A stretch of 64,000 nt of DNA from Rhynchopus euleeides. Its lineage: Eukaryota; Euglenozoa; Diplonemea; Diplonemida; Diplonemidae. Every line of letters starts with the position of its first letter. Positions within the stretch are counted from its first letter, which is position 1. Made by a program: the position numbers and the translations under genes. The stretch is from contig OY723237.1 of the NCBI GenBank assembly GCA_963210315.1, positions 3,658,001-3,722,000 of the forward strand, written 5' to 3'. Below the pieces are notes generated by a model. It had not been told where the DNA came from. It saw nothing but the letters and a program-made list of their open reading frames with translations, and made no database searches. Positions 50,673-62,800 of the stretch are shown piece by piece.

Positions 50673-51787
50673 TATGGATTTATAGGTGAAAATCGCCGAA
50701 TTTTTGCCGAACACTTGCCGATGCCGATACCGAAGGCCCCCTCCTCTCCCCCCCCCCCCCCCTCTCTCTCTTCTTTTGCGAACCGTGACCGCAGCTGTCT
50801 TGTTGGGCTTCTCCTCCTTAGTGGTCCCCCAGCACCCGCTCTCTCGCTTTCTGCCAGACCCATAGTCCGGTTTGTTTTCCGTGCAAAGTGATTTTCTTCG
50901 TGCGTGTGCCGTTGTCGATGCGGTGCTATATATTATTGGATTTTGCAATATTCTCGGGGCCTAAGACGACTTCCAAAAGAGTGGGGTGGGGTGTAGGGGG
51001 TTTCTCCTGTGGTTCTGTCGTGATGACGGCAAAAAAAATAACATGTCATTGAGAGCTCCAGACAGACGGGTTGTCCAGCCAGGGCGGGTTGTGATTCAAC
51101 CCACCTGATTCTTTTTGCGCTCAGTTTCAAACTTCCGGATGCCACCGGCGGTAACAACGCGCGAATCACTGCAAAACTCGGGCCAAAGTCAGGTGGGTTC
51201 GAAATAAAATAATCAAGGGAAAGTGAGGAAGGAGGCGGCATGAGGCAAAACCACTGCGCGTCCAGAAGAAATTGCAGGATCACGAGATTCATCAGAGGTC
51301 GTCAGGAACGCATTTGCGGGCCAATTCAACAGGAAATGCACCAAAAAATGCACTGACGATCACCCCGTAGCGAAGTGCGCACTCAGTTCTACCCCCTTCC
51401 CTCCCGTCTGTCGGCACCGATCCCCAAAAAGGACGCCCATCAGGGAATGGGAGGGGTCTGGGGGTCTGCTTCAACCAAATGAAGAGGCTTTCTGGCCTTG
51501 TCTGAAAGAAAAAAAGTTGCCCCCCCCCCCCCTCCCTCCTCCTTCCCCCCCCCCCCCCCCAAAAAAAAAAGCAAAATCAAGCAATGAAGAAAAAAGCCCC
51601 CCGCACCACATGCCTGGGAAGTACAAATCGCCTTCTGGCTGCAGTGTGTATGAGGGTCTCAGCTCTGAGCTGGGGGGGGGGGGAAGCCACACTCTCACAC
51701 CTCACCCTCCCCTATTTTACGGCTTCAGGGCAGCGAGAATCTTCTTCTTTTTTTAGGTATATTCTGTCACCACCCCCCCCCCCCCCC
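50673..51787. other. Intergenic with a degenerate MITE
   Basis: I see no gene. 51301-51376 (CCAATTCAACAGGAAATGCA, CACTGACGATCACCCCGTAG) matches the inside and right end of the MITE at 54623-54730, but the terminal GACCCCC is lost. Long poly-C/poly-A tracts lie at 51521-51575 and 51771-51787. Confidence 0.5.
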
Positions 51788-52939
51788 TAGGGGGGGTCAA
51801 ATGCCACCCTTTTACGTGGACAAACACGATTTTTCAAAAAACCGGCGCAGAGGCCCCAAAGCCCCCGTAAACCCTCCAAACCCCCCCAGATCGGTCCGGA
51901 AACCCATCGAACCCCACTTTTCCACCATTCCGGGCACCTCAGGTGCCCGAATTGGGGTACCTAAATTTTGTGCCACCGTTTGGTACCGTACAGTGCCACT
52001 GTGTGGGAGGTTGGAAAAGAAAATGCCCCAACACACCACATCTGAGGGTTGCAATGCATGTTGCTTGCCAACCACGTCATCCGGTGTGTGTCAGGCGCTA
52101 TGTAGGTGGCATTAGCCAGGTCTTCGATGAGTTCTGGCTTGTATATGTACCTCCCTGCCACCATGCACCGGGAGGCTGCCTGTAGGTACGGAACAAGTCC
52201 AGATGGTCGTGTGATTCCTGTGCAGCAGTGCTCCACAACCGGGATGTGTTGACAACGACTGTTGCAACACGAGCTGTACATTCCGGGAACACACGAAGTG
52301 CGCTGTCGTGGTACCCATTGTGCCAGAATTGGTAGTTGCTGCGGTCTACTTTGCCTGGCCCAAGAGCACTGGTACTGAACGGTGCAATATGCGTGGCGAG
52401 GTGAATGCAACGGAAGGGCGCAAAGTCAATACAGCTCTCGGATGGCGGGTGGTGGTGCCACTAGTGTGTGACGTTCACTCGAGGATACAACGCATCACAA
52501 TGAATCAGCAACCGTGGACCGAGTACAATACGCTCTCTGTGGCTGGTGTGGGGGACAAAGGCAGTGCCTGTGCCGCAGGCAGGGAGGTACATATACAAGC
52601 CAGAACACATCGAAGACCTGGCTCATGCCACCTACATAGCGCCTGACACCCACCGGATGACGTGGTTGGCAAGCAACATGCATTGCAACCCTCAGATGTG
52701 GTGTGTTGGGGCATTTTCTTTTCCAACCTCCCACACAGTGGCACTGTCCGGTACCAAACGGTGGCACAAAATTTAGGTACCCCAATTCGGGCACCTGAGG
52801 TGCCCGGAATGGTGGAAAAGTGGGGTTCGATGGGTTTCCGGACCGATCTGGGGGGGTTTGGAGGGTTTACGGGGGCTTTGGGGCCTCTGCGCCGGTTTTT
52901 TGAAAAATCGTGTTTGTCACCCCCATTTGACCCCCCCTA
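51788..52939. mobile_element. 1.15-kb transposon with ~365-bp nearly identical inverted arms
   Basis: The left arm 51788-52159 and right arm 52578-52939 are reverse complements with only a handful of differences (an outer-tip change near 51803-51815 and single bases such as 52000/52742). The termini are TAGGGGGGGTCAAATG. Flanks are poly-C (CCCCCCCC left, ACCCCCCC right), compatible with an 8- or 9-bp duplication. Each arm, read outward, encodes the same peptide tail (YIAPDTHRMTWLASNMHCNP and onward to TKRWHKI, stops at 51961 minus and 52776 plus). The 418-bp centre has no recognised gene. Near-identity of the arms suggests recent origin or gene conversion. It resembles MULE or foldback elements. 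Confidence 0.88.
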
Positions 52940-54619
52940 ACCCCCCCCCCCCCCCCACTACCACTCTGAATATTTTTGTGCAACGACCTACCTACCCCCC
53001 CCCCCCCACCCCACCCCCCTGTTGTGTAATCACTGATTAAGCGGCGTGCGTCCATATTCTGTGCGTGCCGATCGCTCCTCTCTCTCTCTCTCTTCTGTCT
53101 GTTTCTCTTTCTCTCTTGGATGCAATATCAAAGCGTTGCGAAGAAACCTTGTTTTGTGTGTGCCATGACGCATGCGCTGCGCACGCAAGGGTGGTGGGGT
53201 TTCCAGAGGGGGGACTGTCCCGCCACCTCACGCAACAACCACCGGCAAATCAAAAGCTGTCTCTGTCTCTCCAATGCAGGCATTAGATTCTCTCTAATAT
53301 GACAATACGTCTGTTGTTTTTTTTGTGCGTCACGAATCACAGAGGTGGCCACCTCAACCTCACGCCACGCCCAACAACCGTTCCTTTAAAAAAAAAACAG
53401 CAGGAAAAAAAAAGACAGCAAGGCTGCCGAGCTGTGTCGGGTGTGAAGCGTTGTGACGAGAGCTGCCTCCTCAGCTGCTGTTGGATTCGCAATACATCTG
53501 TTTTCTATGTTTTCTCCGGTTCTGGCAAAAAAAAATGGAGGAGGGGAATCTGACGTGCGTTGGTGTTGCTTGCTGCGGGGGGGGGGGAGGGGGGCTGCCA
53601 CGTATCGGGGGGGGGGGGTCGGCGATCTCCCAAAAGGGCACGTTACGCAAAAACCCTGGTTTCAAAAACACACGGACTGGATCTTTTTTTTATAGCCGTG
53701 CAAATCACCGAGCATCCCCCCCAGCTGAGGTTGGGATCTCTCTATCGATGCGCATGCACCACACCATCCCCGAGCCCCCTCCTGCCCCTACCCCCGGGGA
53801 ACGCAATGCTTCGTTCGCTGCCATCTGTCACTGTCCGCACTGACACACATGCCACCTTTTGATGTCTGCGTGGGCGTTCTTTATATACCTTTCTTTTTTT
53901 TTTTGCCTCTGTTCCCCCTCCCGTCGCCCCCATAAGATCTCTTCAGATACATCGTTATGGCTTTTGACATCTGCCCGCCCCCCCCCCCCCCCACCCCCCT
54001 TCCCCTCCAGTGCGCGGGGCCAAGAGCCCTCAGGGAATCAGCGACCCTCCCATGCACCAGCTGGAGGTAGTGACTTCCTGCTTTTTGAGCAGTTTTGAAC
54101 ATGGTTGAGAACAGCATTTGTCTTTGAGCTGATCTATCATCCCTCCCCCCCCCCCTCCCACCCGCGGTGTGGGAACGGGTTTCGTGTGTTTTGGTGGAGA
54201 TTCCCTTTAGATTGGGAGAGGTTCAGGTGGCTTCGGCTTGTGAAACACAACATGGCTCAAATAAAGAGATGTGGCAACACAACAGGGAGGGAGAAAAGGA
54301 AGCGTGTGGCTCCAAGCTTCCTGATGGCGTGGCAGGGCAAAGTGTGGGGATGAGAGAGTGCGGTGTGTGTTGTCATATATCGGCACAACCACATATGTTG
54401 CGCGTCGGCATAGGAACGGCAAAAAAACAGGAGTAAAATTGCTCTGTCGATCTCTCACTCCCCGCCCTCTGACGTCGTGTGGGGGGACGGGGGGGTGGGG
54501 GTGGCAAGGCGGAGAGAGGATGAGGGGGGCGCGGTCGAAATAGTTGGGTCAACTCGTTCAAAAAAAAAGCAAACATCCACTCTGGTCTTCTCTCTCCTTC
54601 TTCATACTCCAGATCAACA
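52940..54619. other. Intergenic, homopolymer-rich
   Basis: I see no gene. Poly-C (52941-52957, 52997-53010, 53974-53992, 54144-54155), (CT)n at 53079-53115 and G runs at 53577-53593 and 53608-53620 dominate. Confidence 0.5.
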
Positions 54620-54622
54620 TAA

Positions 54623-54730
54623 GGGGGTCTTCGCTGGCCGTTATCCTCCGTCATTCTCCGTCAGCTTTCAGCTAATTCAACAGGGAATTCACCAAAACGC
54701 ACTGACGGTCACCCTGTAGCGAAGACCCCC
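54623..54730. mobile_element. 108-bp MITE, PIF/Harbinger-like, TAA target duplication
   Basis: GGGGGTCTTCGCT (54623-54635) is inverted at 54718-54730 (AGCGAAGACCCCC). TAA stands directly outside both ends (54620-54622, 54731-54733) as a 3-bp duplication, typical of PIF/Harbinger insertions. A diverged copy is at 51301-51376, and related ends occur at 48174-48313. Confidence 0.85.
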
Positions 54731-54733
54731 TAA

Positions 54734-55284
54734 GTTTGTTTTTTTTTGACGGCGTGTTTTGCTCAAGAAACCCTCGCCCCTTCTTTCTCCCCGTTTTTCC
54801 CCCCCTTTGCCAGGCAGCAGCAGGCCCGCGCGCGTATCCTCCCTTCCGACCGGGATTTTTCCGTTGTTTCACTCTGTGACATTCCATGCAATGGACACAA
54901 CACAATTTTCCCCCAATGGTTTGCCCCGCCCCTCCCCTGTGCCAAAACGAACCCCTCGGCCCACACACACAGGTGTCGGAAGTCTGTCGCCCTCTCTGTC
55001 AAAAAAGCTGTGCCGGCCCTGCCCCCTTTTTCTTGCGAGGCAGATTGATTTTCTGTACTTCTGGGCGAAGGCTGCCCCATCCCCTGTGGGACAATTGCCT
55101 TTCCCTTCGCACTCTGCAGTCATACCCACCCTCCCCGGATCTGCCCTCCACAGGCACTACCCTTGGTGGTGGGCATGATGGGCAGCGCTTTCAAATTTCT
55201 CCGATAAAGCTGGGTGTGAAAGCTCGGCATGCATTCCACCCCACACACACATATACACAGTGCATATGTTTAGGAAAGAGTCTA
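54734..55284. other. Spacer between two MITEs
   Basis: No gene or repeat is recognised. Confidence 0.5.
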
Positions 55285-55397
55285 CACGGTGGTCTCCCGC
55301 ACGTCAGTCGACACCTTTTTGGGCGGTGGTTAAAGCGGAAGGGGCGCACCCCCGCTCGCGGCAGTCAGACCCCTGCGGGGGGCGGGGGTCCACCGTG
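55285..55397. mobile_element. 113-bp MITE related to the 41663-44658 transposon
   Basis: CACGGTGGTCTCCCGC (55285-55300) is inverted at the right end, GCGGGGGTCCACCGTG (55382-55397), with TA on both sides (55283-55284, 55398-55399). The first eight bases, CACGGTGG, and the CTCC region match the 3-kb element, so this is likely a deletion derivative or cut-down relative. Confidence 0.82.
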
Positions 55398-55399
55398 TA

Positions 55400-56883
55400 G
55401 GGTGGCACCTGGGGGTAGGGGGGGGTCGGCCAGCAAACCTATTCCCTTGAAGCCCAGAGGTAAATCACGCCGCTCACACACGACACACACACACACAGCC
55501 TGCCGCCTGGCCCATCATCATTTGTTCAAATTGATGAAATCTCTGGCCGAACTGGGAATGAGGGGAGGGTGGTCGTGGTGGTGGTGAGTGGGTCAATATT
55601 CAGTTTTCTGGTGCACACCGCGGTCTGCGGGTGGGGGTCCCGACGAGTCAGATTCGACGACTTGGACCGCCTGGCTGGTGAGGGGTGAGAGGCCAGTCTG
55701 GACGTGGTGGTGTGGTGCATACAGGACAATACAGATCCCCCCCTTCCCCCCACCCCTGAGCTGGGGCAGCTGTGTGTTGGCACAACAGGCGTCAATCACC
55801 CCCAAAATATATCCCAGGGGGGAGGGGGGTCTTGCTGCCGTTATCTGCTCTCGCTGTCGTCTACACCCCCCCCCCCCCCCTCCCCTTCCTTCTCCTCCTC
55901 CCCTCCCCCCCCTCCCCAACAAACTTGTTTCCTGGGCCCTCGTCGTGTTGTTCTAACATGAATGAGGCTGCTGACTTCATGCCAATTCGCCTTTCACTTC
56001 AGAGATCATCCCCTAATCCCCCACCCCCCCAACATGCGTTTTGTTTTTTTCCTGCGGTTGGTTTGCCGCCGATATTTTATTCTTCAGAAACCAAGTCAAG
56101 AAATCTCGGGGGGGAAAAGAATCGGAATTTCAGATTTCAAAAGGGTGGGGGTGGGGGGTGGGGATGTGCCGTGACAGCGGCCACTGCCCTGTTGGTTGCC
56201 GAGTGTGAATGTTCAGCGGGGAGGCAGGCTGTGAAAAGACGTGTGTGCGGACTGAATAGAAAATCCTCCAGGGTGAAACAATACTGAATCCAGAAAAAAC
56301 AAAACAGAAATGTCAAAGCGATGTCGAAAGAAAAAACAAAAGTTGCAGCGCGCAGTAGCAGGGAGGGGGAGGGGGAGGGGTGGTGGTGGTCAAACACAAC
56401 TCAGGCGAAGACTTACGGGATGTGCACACCCTCTGAAAACCATGATCAGATGCCGATGAGGTCATTTTCTTTGGTTTGCACCCACTTCCCCCCCACCCCT
56501 CCCCACCCCACCCCATTGCACACAGCAAACAAGACAACTTAGCATATTATGCCTGTCCTCTGCACCCCGCCGCCACACCAGGCCATGCTACACCCCCACC
56601 CTCGCTAAACAGGCACGTGCGTTCCGCACGTGGGGCACACACAACAAAACACAACACACGCTTCGAGACAGCGCTGCCCCCTCCCCCCCTATCTGTCTGG
56701 GAACAGGAGGAGATAAGGGAGCGGGGAGGGGGGAGGTGGGCCTCTTGGCGATTCTCCCCCCTCCTCCTCCTCTCTCCTCCCCCCCTTCCATCCCTTTCTC
56801 CAGCGTCTCCCATCTTCGCCCCACTCCCCCCTCTCTCTAGGGGGAAAGGGGAGTAAGGCCGGGGCGGCGTGTTATTGGTTACG
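55400..56883. other. Upstream region of DOP1
   Basis: I see no gene. It is C-rich and G-rich, with poly-C at 55867-55880 and CCTCC tracts at 56755-56800. The DOP1 promoter and leader presumably lie at its right end. Confidence 0.45.
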
Positions 56884-59800
56884 ATGGATTTCAACGATGC
56901 GGACCACATGAAGGTTCCGGATTACAAGGAGTTTAGGGAGAAGCTGAAGAATGTCCTGACGGGGTTTGAGAGGAGGCGGGACTGGCCGGATCTCATCAAG
57001 GCGATTGGGCAGCTCCAGAAGATCCTCCACAAGTATGAGCATGTTGGTATCATGCCTGAAAAACTGCTCCTCTCCAAACGCCTGGGGCAGACCCTCAACC
57101 CCAGCTTGCCCTCTGGGGTGCACCGCAAGGTCCTCGAGACCTACCAGATCATCTTCCGCATGATCGGGCCCCAGCAGCTCGCGCGCGACCTCCCCATCTA
57201 CTCCTCTGGCCTCTTCAAGCTCTTCCCCGATGCCAGCATGGATGTGAAACCTTCTCTCCTCCTCCTCCTCGAGGAGCATTATATGAGCCTTCCACCGGAG
57301 AGCCTGAGGCCCTGCCTCGGTGGTCTGCTCTGCGCCCTCCTCCCGGTTCTGGAGGAAACAGGGGATTTGAACCGGCGGGTGGAGAAAATCCTGGGGTCGA
57401 TCGAATCGGATTTCACCGCGGCGGGGCTGCGGGGGAGCTTCATGCGGCACATCTGGGACAACATGAGGTACCACGCCCCGTCCCGCCTCGCCGCGCTGAA
57501 GCACCTTGAGACGGTGCTTCCGAAAAGCTCGAAGAAGAATAGCATGACCTCCCTCACTCTTGATGACCTCGGGGGAGACCCACAGCTGGCATCGCAGGCT
57601 CTGTGCGTCTGCCTCGGGAGCAATTTAGAGATGGTGATCCGCGGTGTTTTGGATCTCATCGTGTCGTGCTTCATGATCCACGAGAAGGGCACACCAGGCC
57701 TGAGCGAGGCACAGATGGTGGAGGTGACGAAGCGGGTGCTTCTTCTGATGATCCGTGAGGAGCTCCCGATCACCCGGAGGATTTCGCGGTGGTTTAGCGG
57801 GGAGGACAAGCCGTGCCCGGTCTACTTCACACAGCACGCCGCGCCGAGCATCAAGCAGGCCTTCACGCTGCTGATCGATGGGGCGAGGGAGGCTGCTCTC
57901 CTGAGTTCTCACGACCATCACCACCACCAACACCACCAACACCCACAACACCCACACGGTGGCGGCGTTGGGGGTGGTGTTGCGTCCCCCAAGCCTGCTC
58001 CGGGTGTGAGCCTGCCGAGTGACCCCCACAGCTGCTCGATCAACGGTGTCATCCGTCTGATGGATCTGCTCGGCCCGCGAGGGATCCAGGAGGACGTCAT
58101 CGGGTGCTACGCCAGGTTTCTCGTCGCGCTGCCCCAGGGGAGCCCGAAGCAGTTTGAGGCGTACCAAGCTGTCAGGACGCACGTCCTGTTCGACCACATC
58201 GCAGACGCGCTGCAGGCCAAGCGTGCCTCAGGGGACACCCCGCCACCCCACGCCGCATGGCACCTCCCCAGCCCCGAGGGGTTGGCGCAGTGCGCTGCCC
58301 TGCAGCTGGGGGAGTCCGGGCTCTCCTCCCCAAGAGCTGCCGCGGCAGGGATCCCCCCCCGGGAGTCAACCTCAGGGGTGCTGTCCCTGGTTGCGGTGCT
58401 CAACAGGATGCAGCAGGAGGGGAAGAGAAAGCCGGGGCAGGACAGGCTGCTGCGGTGTGTCTGGGCGGCCCTCTCCCTGATGAACACATGCGTCGCGGTG
58501 CTCGATGCGGACAGCAAGGCGAAGGCGGAGGGGGCCCCGGCAGGCCAGGCCGACACCTCTACAGGAGTTGAGGATGCCAAGGAGGAAGGGAGCCCACCCG
58601 CGGAGGCTGACGACCCCCGCTCCCCCCTGGCAGCCGGTGAGATTGCGGACCTCCTCGTGACCTACGCAAACTGCCAGGAGGTGATCGAGACGCTCCTCAA
58701 AGGGTTTGCCGAAACCATGCGGGGCGCCCCCTCCCTAAGACTCCCAGGGGGCTGTGCTGACCCCGTCTCCCCCCTCGAATTCTACATGTCTTCCTATAGG
58801 ATCGTGCTGGAGAGGGCGTGCGCGCTTCTCTGCCATGGAGGTGTGTGGAGGGTTTCGAAAACCCTCTCTATTGCCAACGCAGGGGGGGCTGGCGTGGGGG
58901 TGCCCTATTCTGGGGTGTACCTCCCCAGCGCGCAGGCGTTTCTGTCGGAGGAGATTGGGGGTGGGGTCAGCGGGGTCTGCCCGGAGTGGCGGTGCCTCGA
59001 GGCGTCCTGCGAGGTTGAGGCAAAGGCGATTGTGGCGCAGTCGCTGGGGTTTTTTATCGACGCGCTCAACCTCATGGCACGCCACCGCGCCACGAGCCTC
59101 CGGGATGCGAAGGACGATGGGGTGGAATCTCCTGGGTTCTCTCTTGAAATCCCCACCGAGGTTGTCTTCGGCAGGGCTGCGAACATCACCTCCGAGGTGC
59201 CGCAGGGCGCGGGGGAAGGGGAAGGCGAAGGAGAAGGAGGAGAAGCGGAGGGGGAGAAACAGGGGGCATCCCCCACCACCCCCGCACCGCACGTCTGGGT
59301 CGAGACGCTCCTCTTCCTCGCGAAGCACCCCGACAAATCCCTGGCGTTTTTCAGCAGGAAGCACATCCTCAAGCTGTTCTACATCAACTGCGACACGAGG
59401 TCCCGGGGGACCAAACGCGCTTCCTACAAAATGGACTCCTCAGCCACCCCAGGCCTCGATAGAGGCTCGGGAGATGCCCTCTCCGACGTCGACCCCCCTC
59501 CGGGGGCTGCCCCAGAGGGGGCGCTTCCCGGATTCCGTGAGGAGGCTTCAGATGCGGATCTTGCCCAGCTCAACTACACAGTGCCTGCGGCGGCTGCAGA
59601 AGCGCTCCCACAGAGGGAGTGCCTGCAGTGGGTGCTTGCGCTGCTCTGGAGTGATGTGTCGCCCTCCGCGCCCTACCTCGTCCCGACCTGCGAGGTTCTG
59701 CTGCAGTGCCACGGGGTGGAGCCCCCGGCGTCGCTTCTCGCTGCCCCGCCCGCCGGGGGGCACCACCCCCACGCCGCCCCTGCGAGGCGCTTCGGCGAGC

Positions 59801-62800
59801 CTGCGCCCTCCAGCGCAGCGCAGGCGGGGGGCAGCACGTCCCTACCCCCTTCCTCCGCATCCCAAACTGTCTACCACAAGATGCTCAGCAAGGTGATGCT
59901 CGACGACCTGATGCACAGGACAGGGGGAGGTTATGCCGCCGTCGCACCATCCGGGAGCCCCCCCTGCATCCTCTCGCATGCGGAGAGCACCGACGCGATG
60001 TCGCCATGCATGTCCCCTGCGGGCAACACCGGGATTCTCCTCGGAGGCGTTGCCGCGGCATCCAACAGCGGCAGCCTGGGAGATGCCTCCTGCGACAATG
60101 GCAGGGGGAGCTGCGCCCCCGGGATGAACGCATCTGGGGGCGGGTCCGTGGATGTGCTGGACAGCTCCCTCGGGGGTGGTGTGGGAGGGTTCGTGCCTGT
60201 TGTCACGACGCGGAGGCGGAGCGCGGTGCTCTTCCCCGGGGCGGGCGGGGTGTACACCTCCTCTGCCCCGGAGGAGAAAATCCTGAGCTGCGAGGGGTTC
60301 CAGAGGTTCTGCACGGTGTTCGACGCCACGATGCATCTCGGTGCGGGCGACCCTGTCATCTTCAGAGAGCCCCTCCGCCTCGTGCTGGACTCACTCCGCT
60401 CCGCATCCCCCGTGGAGAAGGGGAAGGGGGTCCGGTTTCTGACAAACACATCGCGTGCCTTCAACGTGCACCGCCTGCTCGACCCCTATCTCCTGATGCT
60501 CTTCCAATCGCAGGAGGAGGCGGATCCGGAAATCCTGGAGTATGTCGTGACGTCTCTCGGTCTTATCGTCGAGAATGCACCTCCGCGGTTCATCCGCCAC
60601 ATGCTGGACACAAAGTTTGCAACAAGCGGGTTGACAGATATGTACGCGAGGTTCTTAGGGGGGGCCGAGCAGCCCGCATCGACAGTGCAGGAAAGCACCG
60701 ACTGTTATGTCGCGGTTTTCCTCGGGATATGCATCCACATCGTGACATTCCACATGCATACCAACGATGTGATTGCGGGGCAGTGCACCAACCTCCTTCT
60801 CTCGCTCCTCTCGAAGGCAGCCCAGGCGGGGTGCCCGCGCAACTCCCGCATCATATCCTGCAGGCGCACCGCAGCGCTGTTCACCAACCTCCTGGATGCG
60901 CTGATCGCCACTCTGAAGCACGCCCTGACACCCCCTCTGCGTCACCACCTCTCCCTCCAGCTCTGCGAGGTGACGGCTGTCGCCATGACCGCGTTGGGGT
61001 ACAGCTCCGACACCCCGCCCCACGAGAGGGTTTGGGGGAACCCCGCGCAGGGCGGGAGCATCGGCGGGTGGCAGGCCCACGCCGTGAGGTCCGGATCCCC
61101 GCCCCTCGCAACCAACGGGTCGCCCGGGGGGGGCAAGCGGACACCTGTCGGGTTTGAGTCGGAACAGGGGGTGCCCGGAGAGTTCGCCTTCCCCACCACC
61201 AATGGGGGGTCTGCCGGGGGGAACGGCTTCACCCATGCTACGGCGGCGGGCGCCGCGGGCAGCTCCGGGGGAGGGGGTGCGGAGGACAACCCACCTCCAG
61301 CCTCGTCCATCCACTGCCTGGTGTCGGTGCTGGCGAGCTTCGTGTCGCAGTCTGCAGCGAGCGATGACTCCTTCCTCTTCAGGCAGTGGTGTGACACATT
61401 CGTCGCGATGATGCCCCTCTTGTCTAGCGTCCTCCCCAGCTTCGCAGGGGCCTCCCGCGCAACATTCATCGTCGTGATCGACAGCATGGTGGAGAAGGGG
61501 GAAACCGCGGGCTGCCTCAGCCTCCTCCAGCAGGAGGTCATCACCGCCTCCCTCAGCGTTATCGCGCAGATCGGTGAATACGTCCTCTCCATGGATGAGG
61601 ACGCCATCATGCGCGAGTCGTTCGGGGAGGAGGGGCGCCAGATCGTCCCCGATTCTTCATACGGGGAGGTTCTCTCCTCGCATGTCACCTCTTCGCTCTA
61701 CCCGACAGGGCGGAGGGCAGCGGGGAGTGCCCACTGGGATGTGTCGCCGGCAGTGCCCTCAAGCGGGGGCTATGTCGTGGTTGATGGGATGGGTGTTGCC
61801 GCAGCGCAGCAGGAAGCGGCGGAATCATCCCAGGCAGCCCCATCTGGCGGGGGCAGGGGTTGGGGCCCTGTGAATCTGCTGACGGGCATCTTCTCCGGCT
61901 CGAAGGAGAAGGGTGAGGGGGCAAAAGACTCTGCCACGGTGACCCAGGCGGGGAAGGCTGCGTTCTGCGAGGGGTACGACGACTTCCTCGCGGTGCTTAA
62001 CAGGTTCGTCCGCGCCTCGTCAGGGGAGGGGCTCGGGAAGTTTGCGGTTCACACCGTGTCGTACCTCCTGCAGGTTCTCCACAGCCTGCACCCCTGGCAC
62101 TTCATCAACTCGTTTGTCCACAGGTGGAGCGAGCAGATTCTGCTCCATTCCTGGAAGCCTGTCGTGGAGGGGCCGAATGAGTCTCAAGAAGCCTATCTCT
62201 TCCTGCTGAGCCTGACGCCAAACGTCGCGCCGGATGCGATTGTCTCTGCAGTTGTGGAGCTGTCGACGGAGATTGTGACGAAGAGGCGTGCGGCGGGGGA
62301 CAGGACGCCCCGCACCGAGAGGCACCACAGCGACTTGGGGGTGAGGCGGAACCCCAGCTTTGTTATCGACGGGACGGAGGAGGAGGAGGTTGCGGGGATG
62401 ACGCTCTGCGCGACCAAGTATCGCGGCGCATCCTGTGGGAGTTTGGATGCAACCACCACCGGCGGGAGCTTCGCGGGTTGTTTCGACAAGAGCCCCACTC
62501 CCAGCGACCCGCTGAGCGCTGCCGCTGCTGCGGGTGCGGACGCGGCTGCTGCCGCAGCCGCTCCGCCCGTCGCCCCGCCTGCAACCCCTGCGGGGAGCGC
62601 GTCCGCATTCCCTGCCTTCTATGAGGTGTTCTCTCCCGACTTTATCTTCCACTACATCAAGAGCCTGACGGAGCGTGGGAGATACTTCACAACCTTCCTG
62701 AAGGGGAAGGGGGCAGTCGCCGCAGCGGCTGCTGCTGCGCAGCAGCAGCAGCAGCAGGGGGCGCCGCAGCGGATTCCACTGCAGACCGCAGAGAAGCTGG

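Noticed and set aside
59706..61157. 483-codon frame inside DOP1
   Set aside because: It is a shadow of the DOP1 frame caused by GC-rich codons, and the composition is Arg/Pro/Gly-rich without domains.
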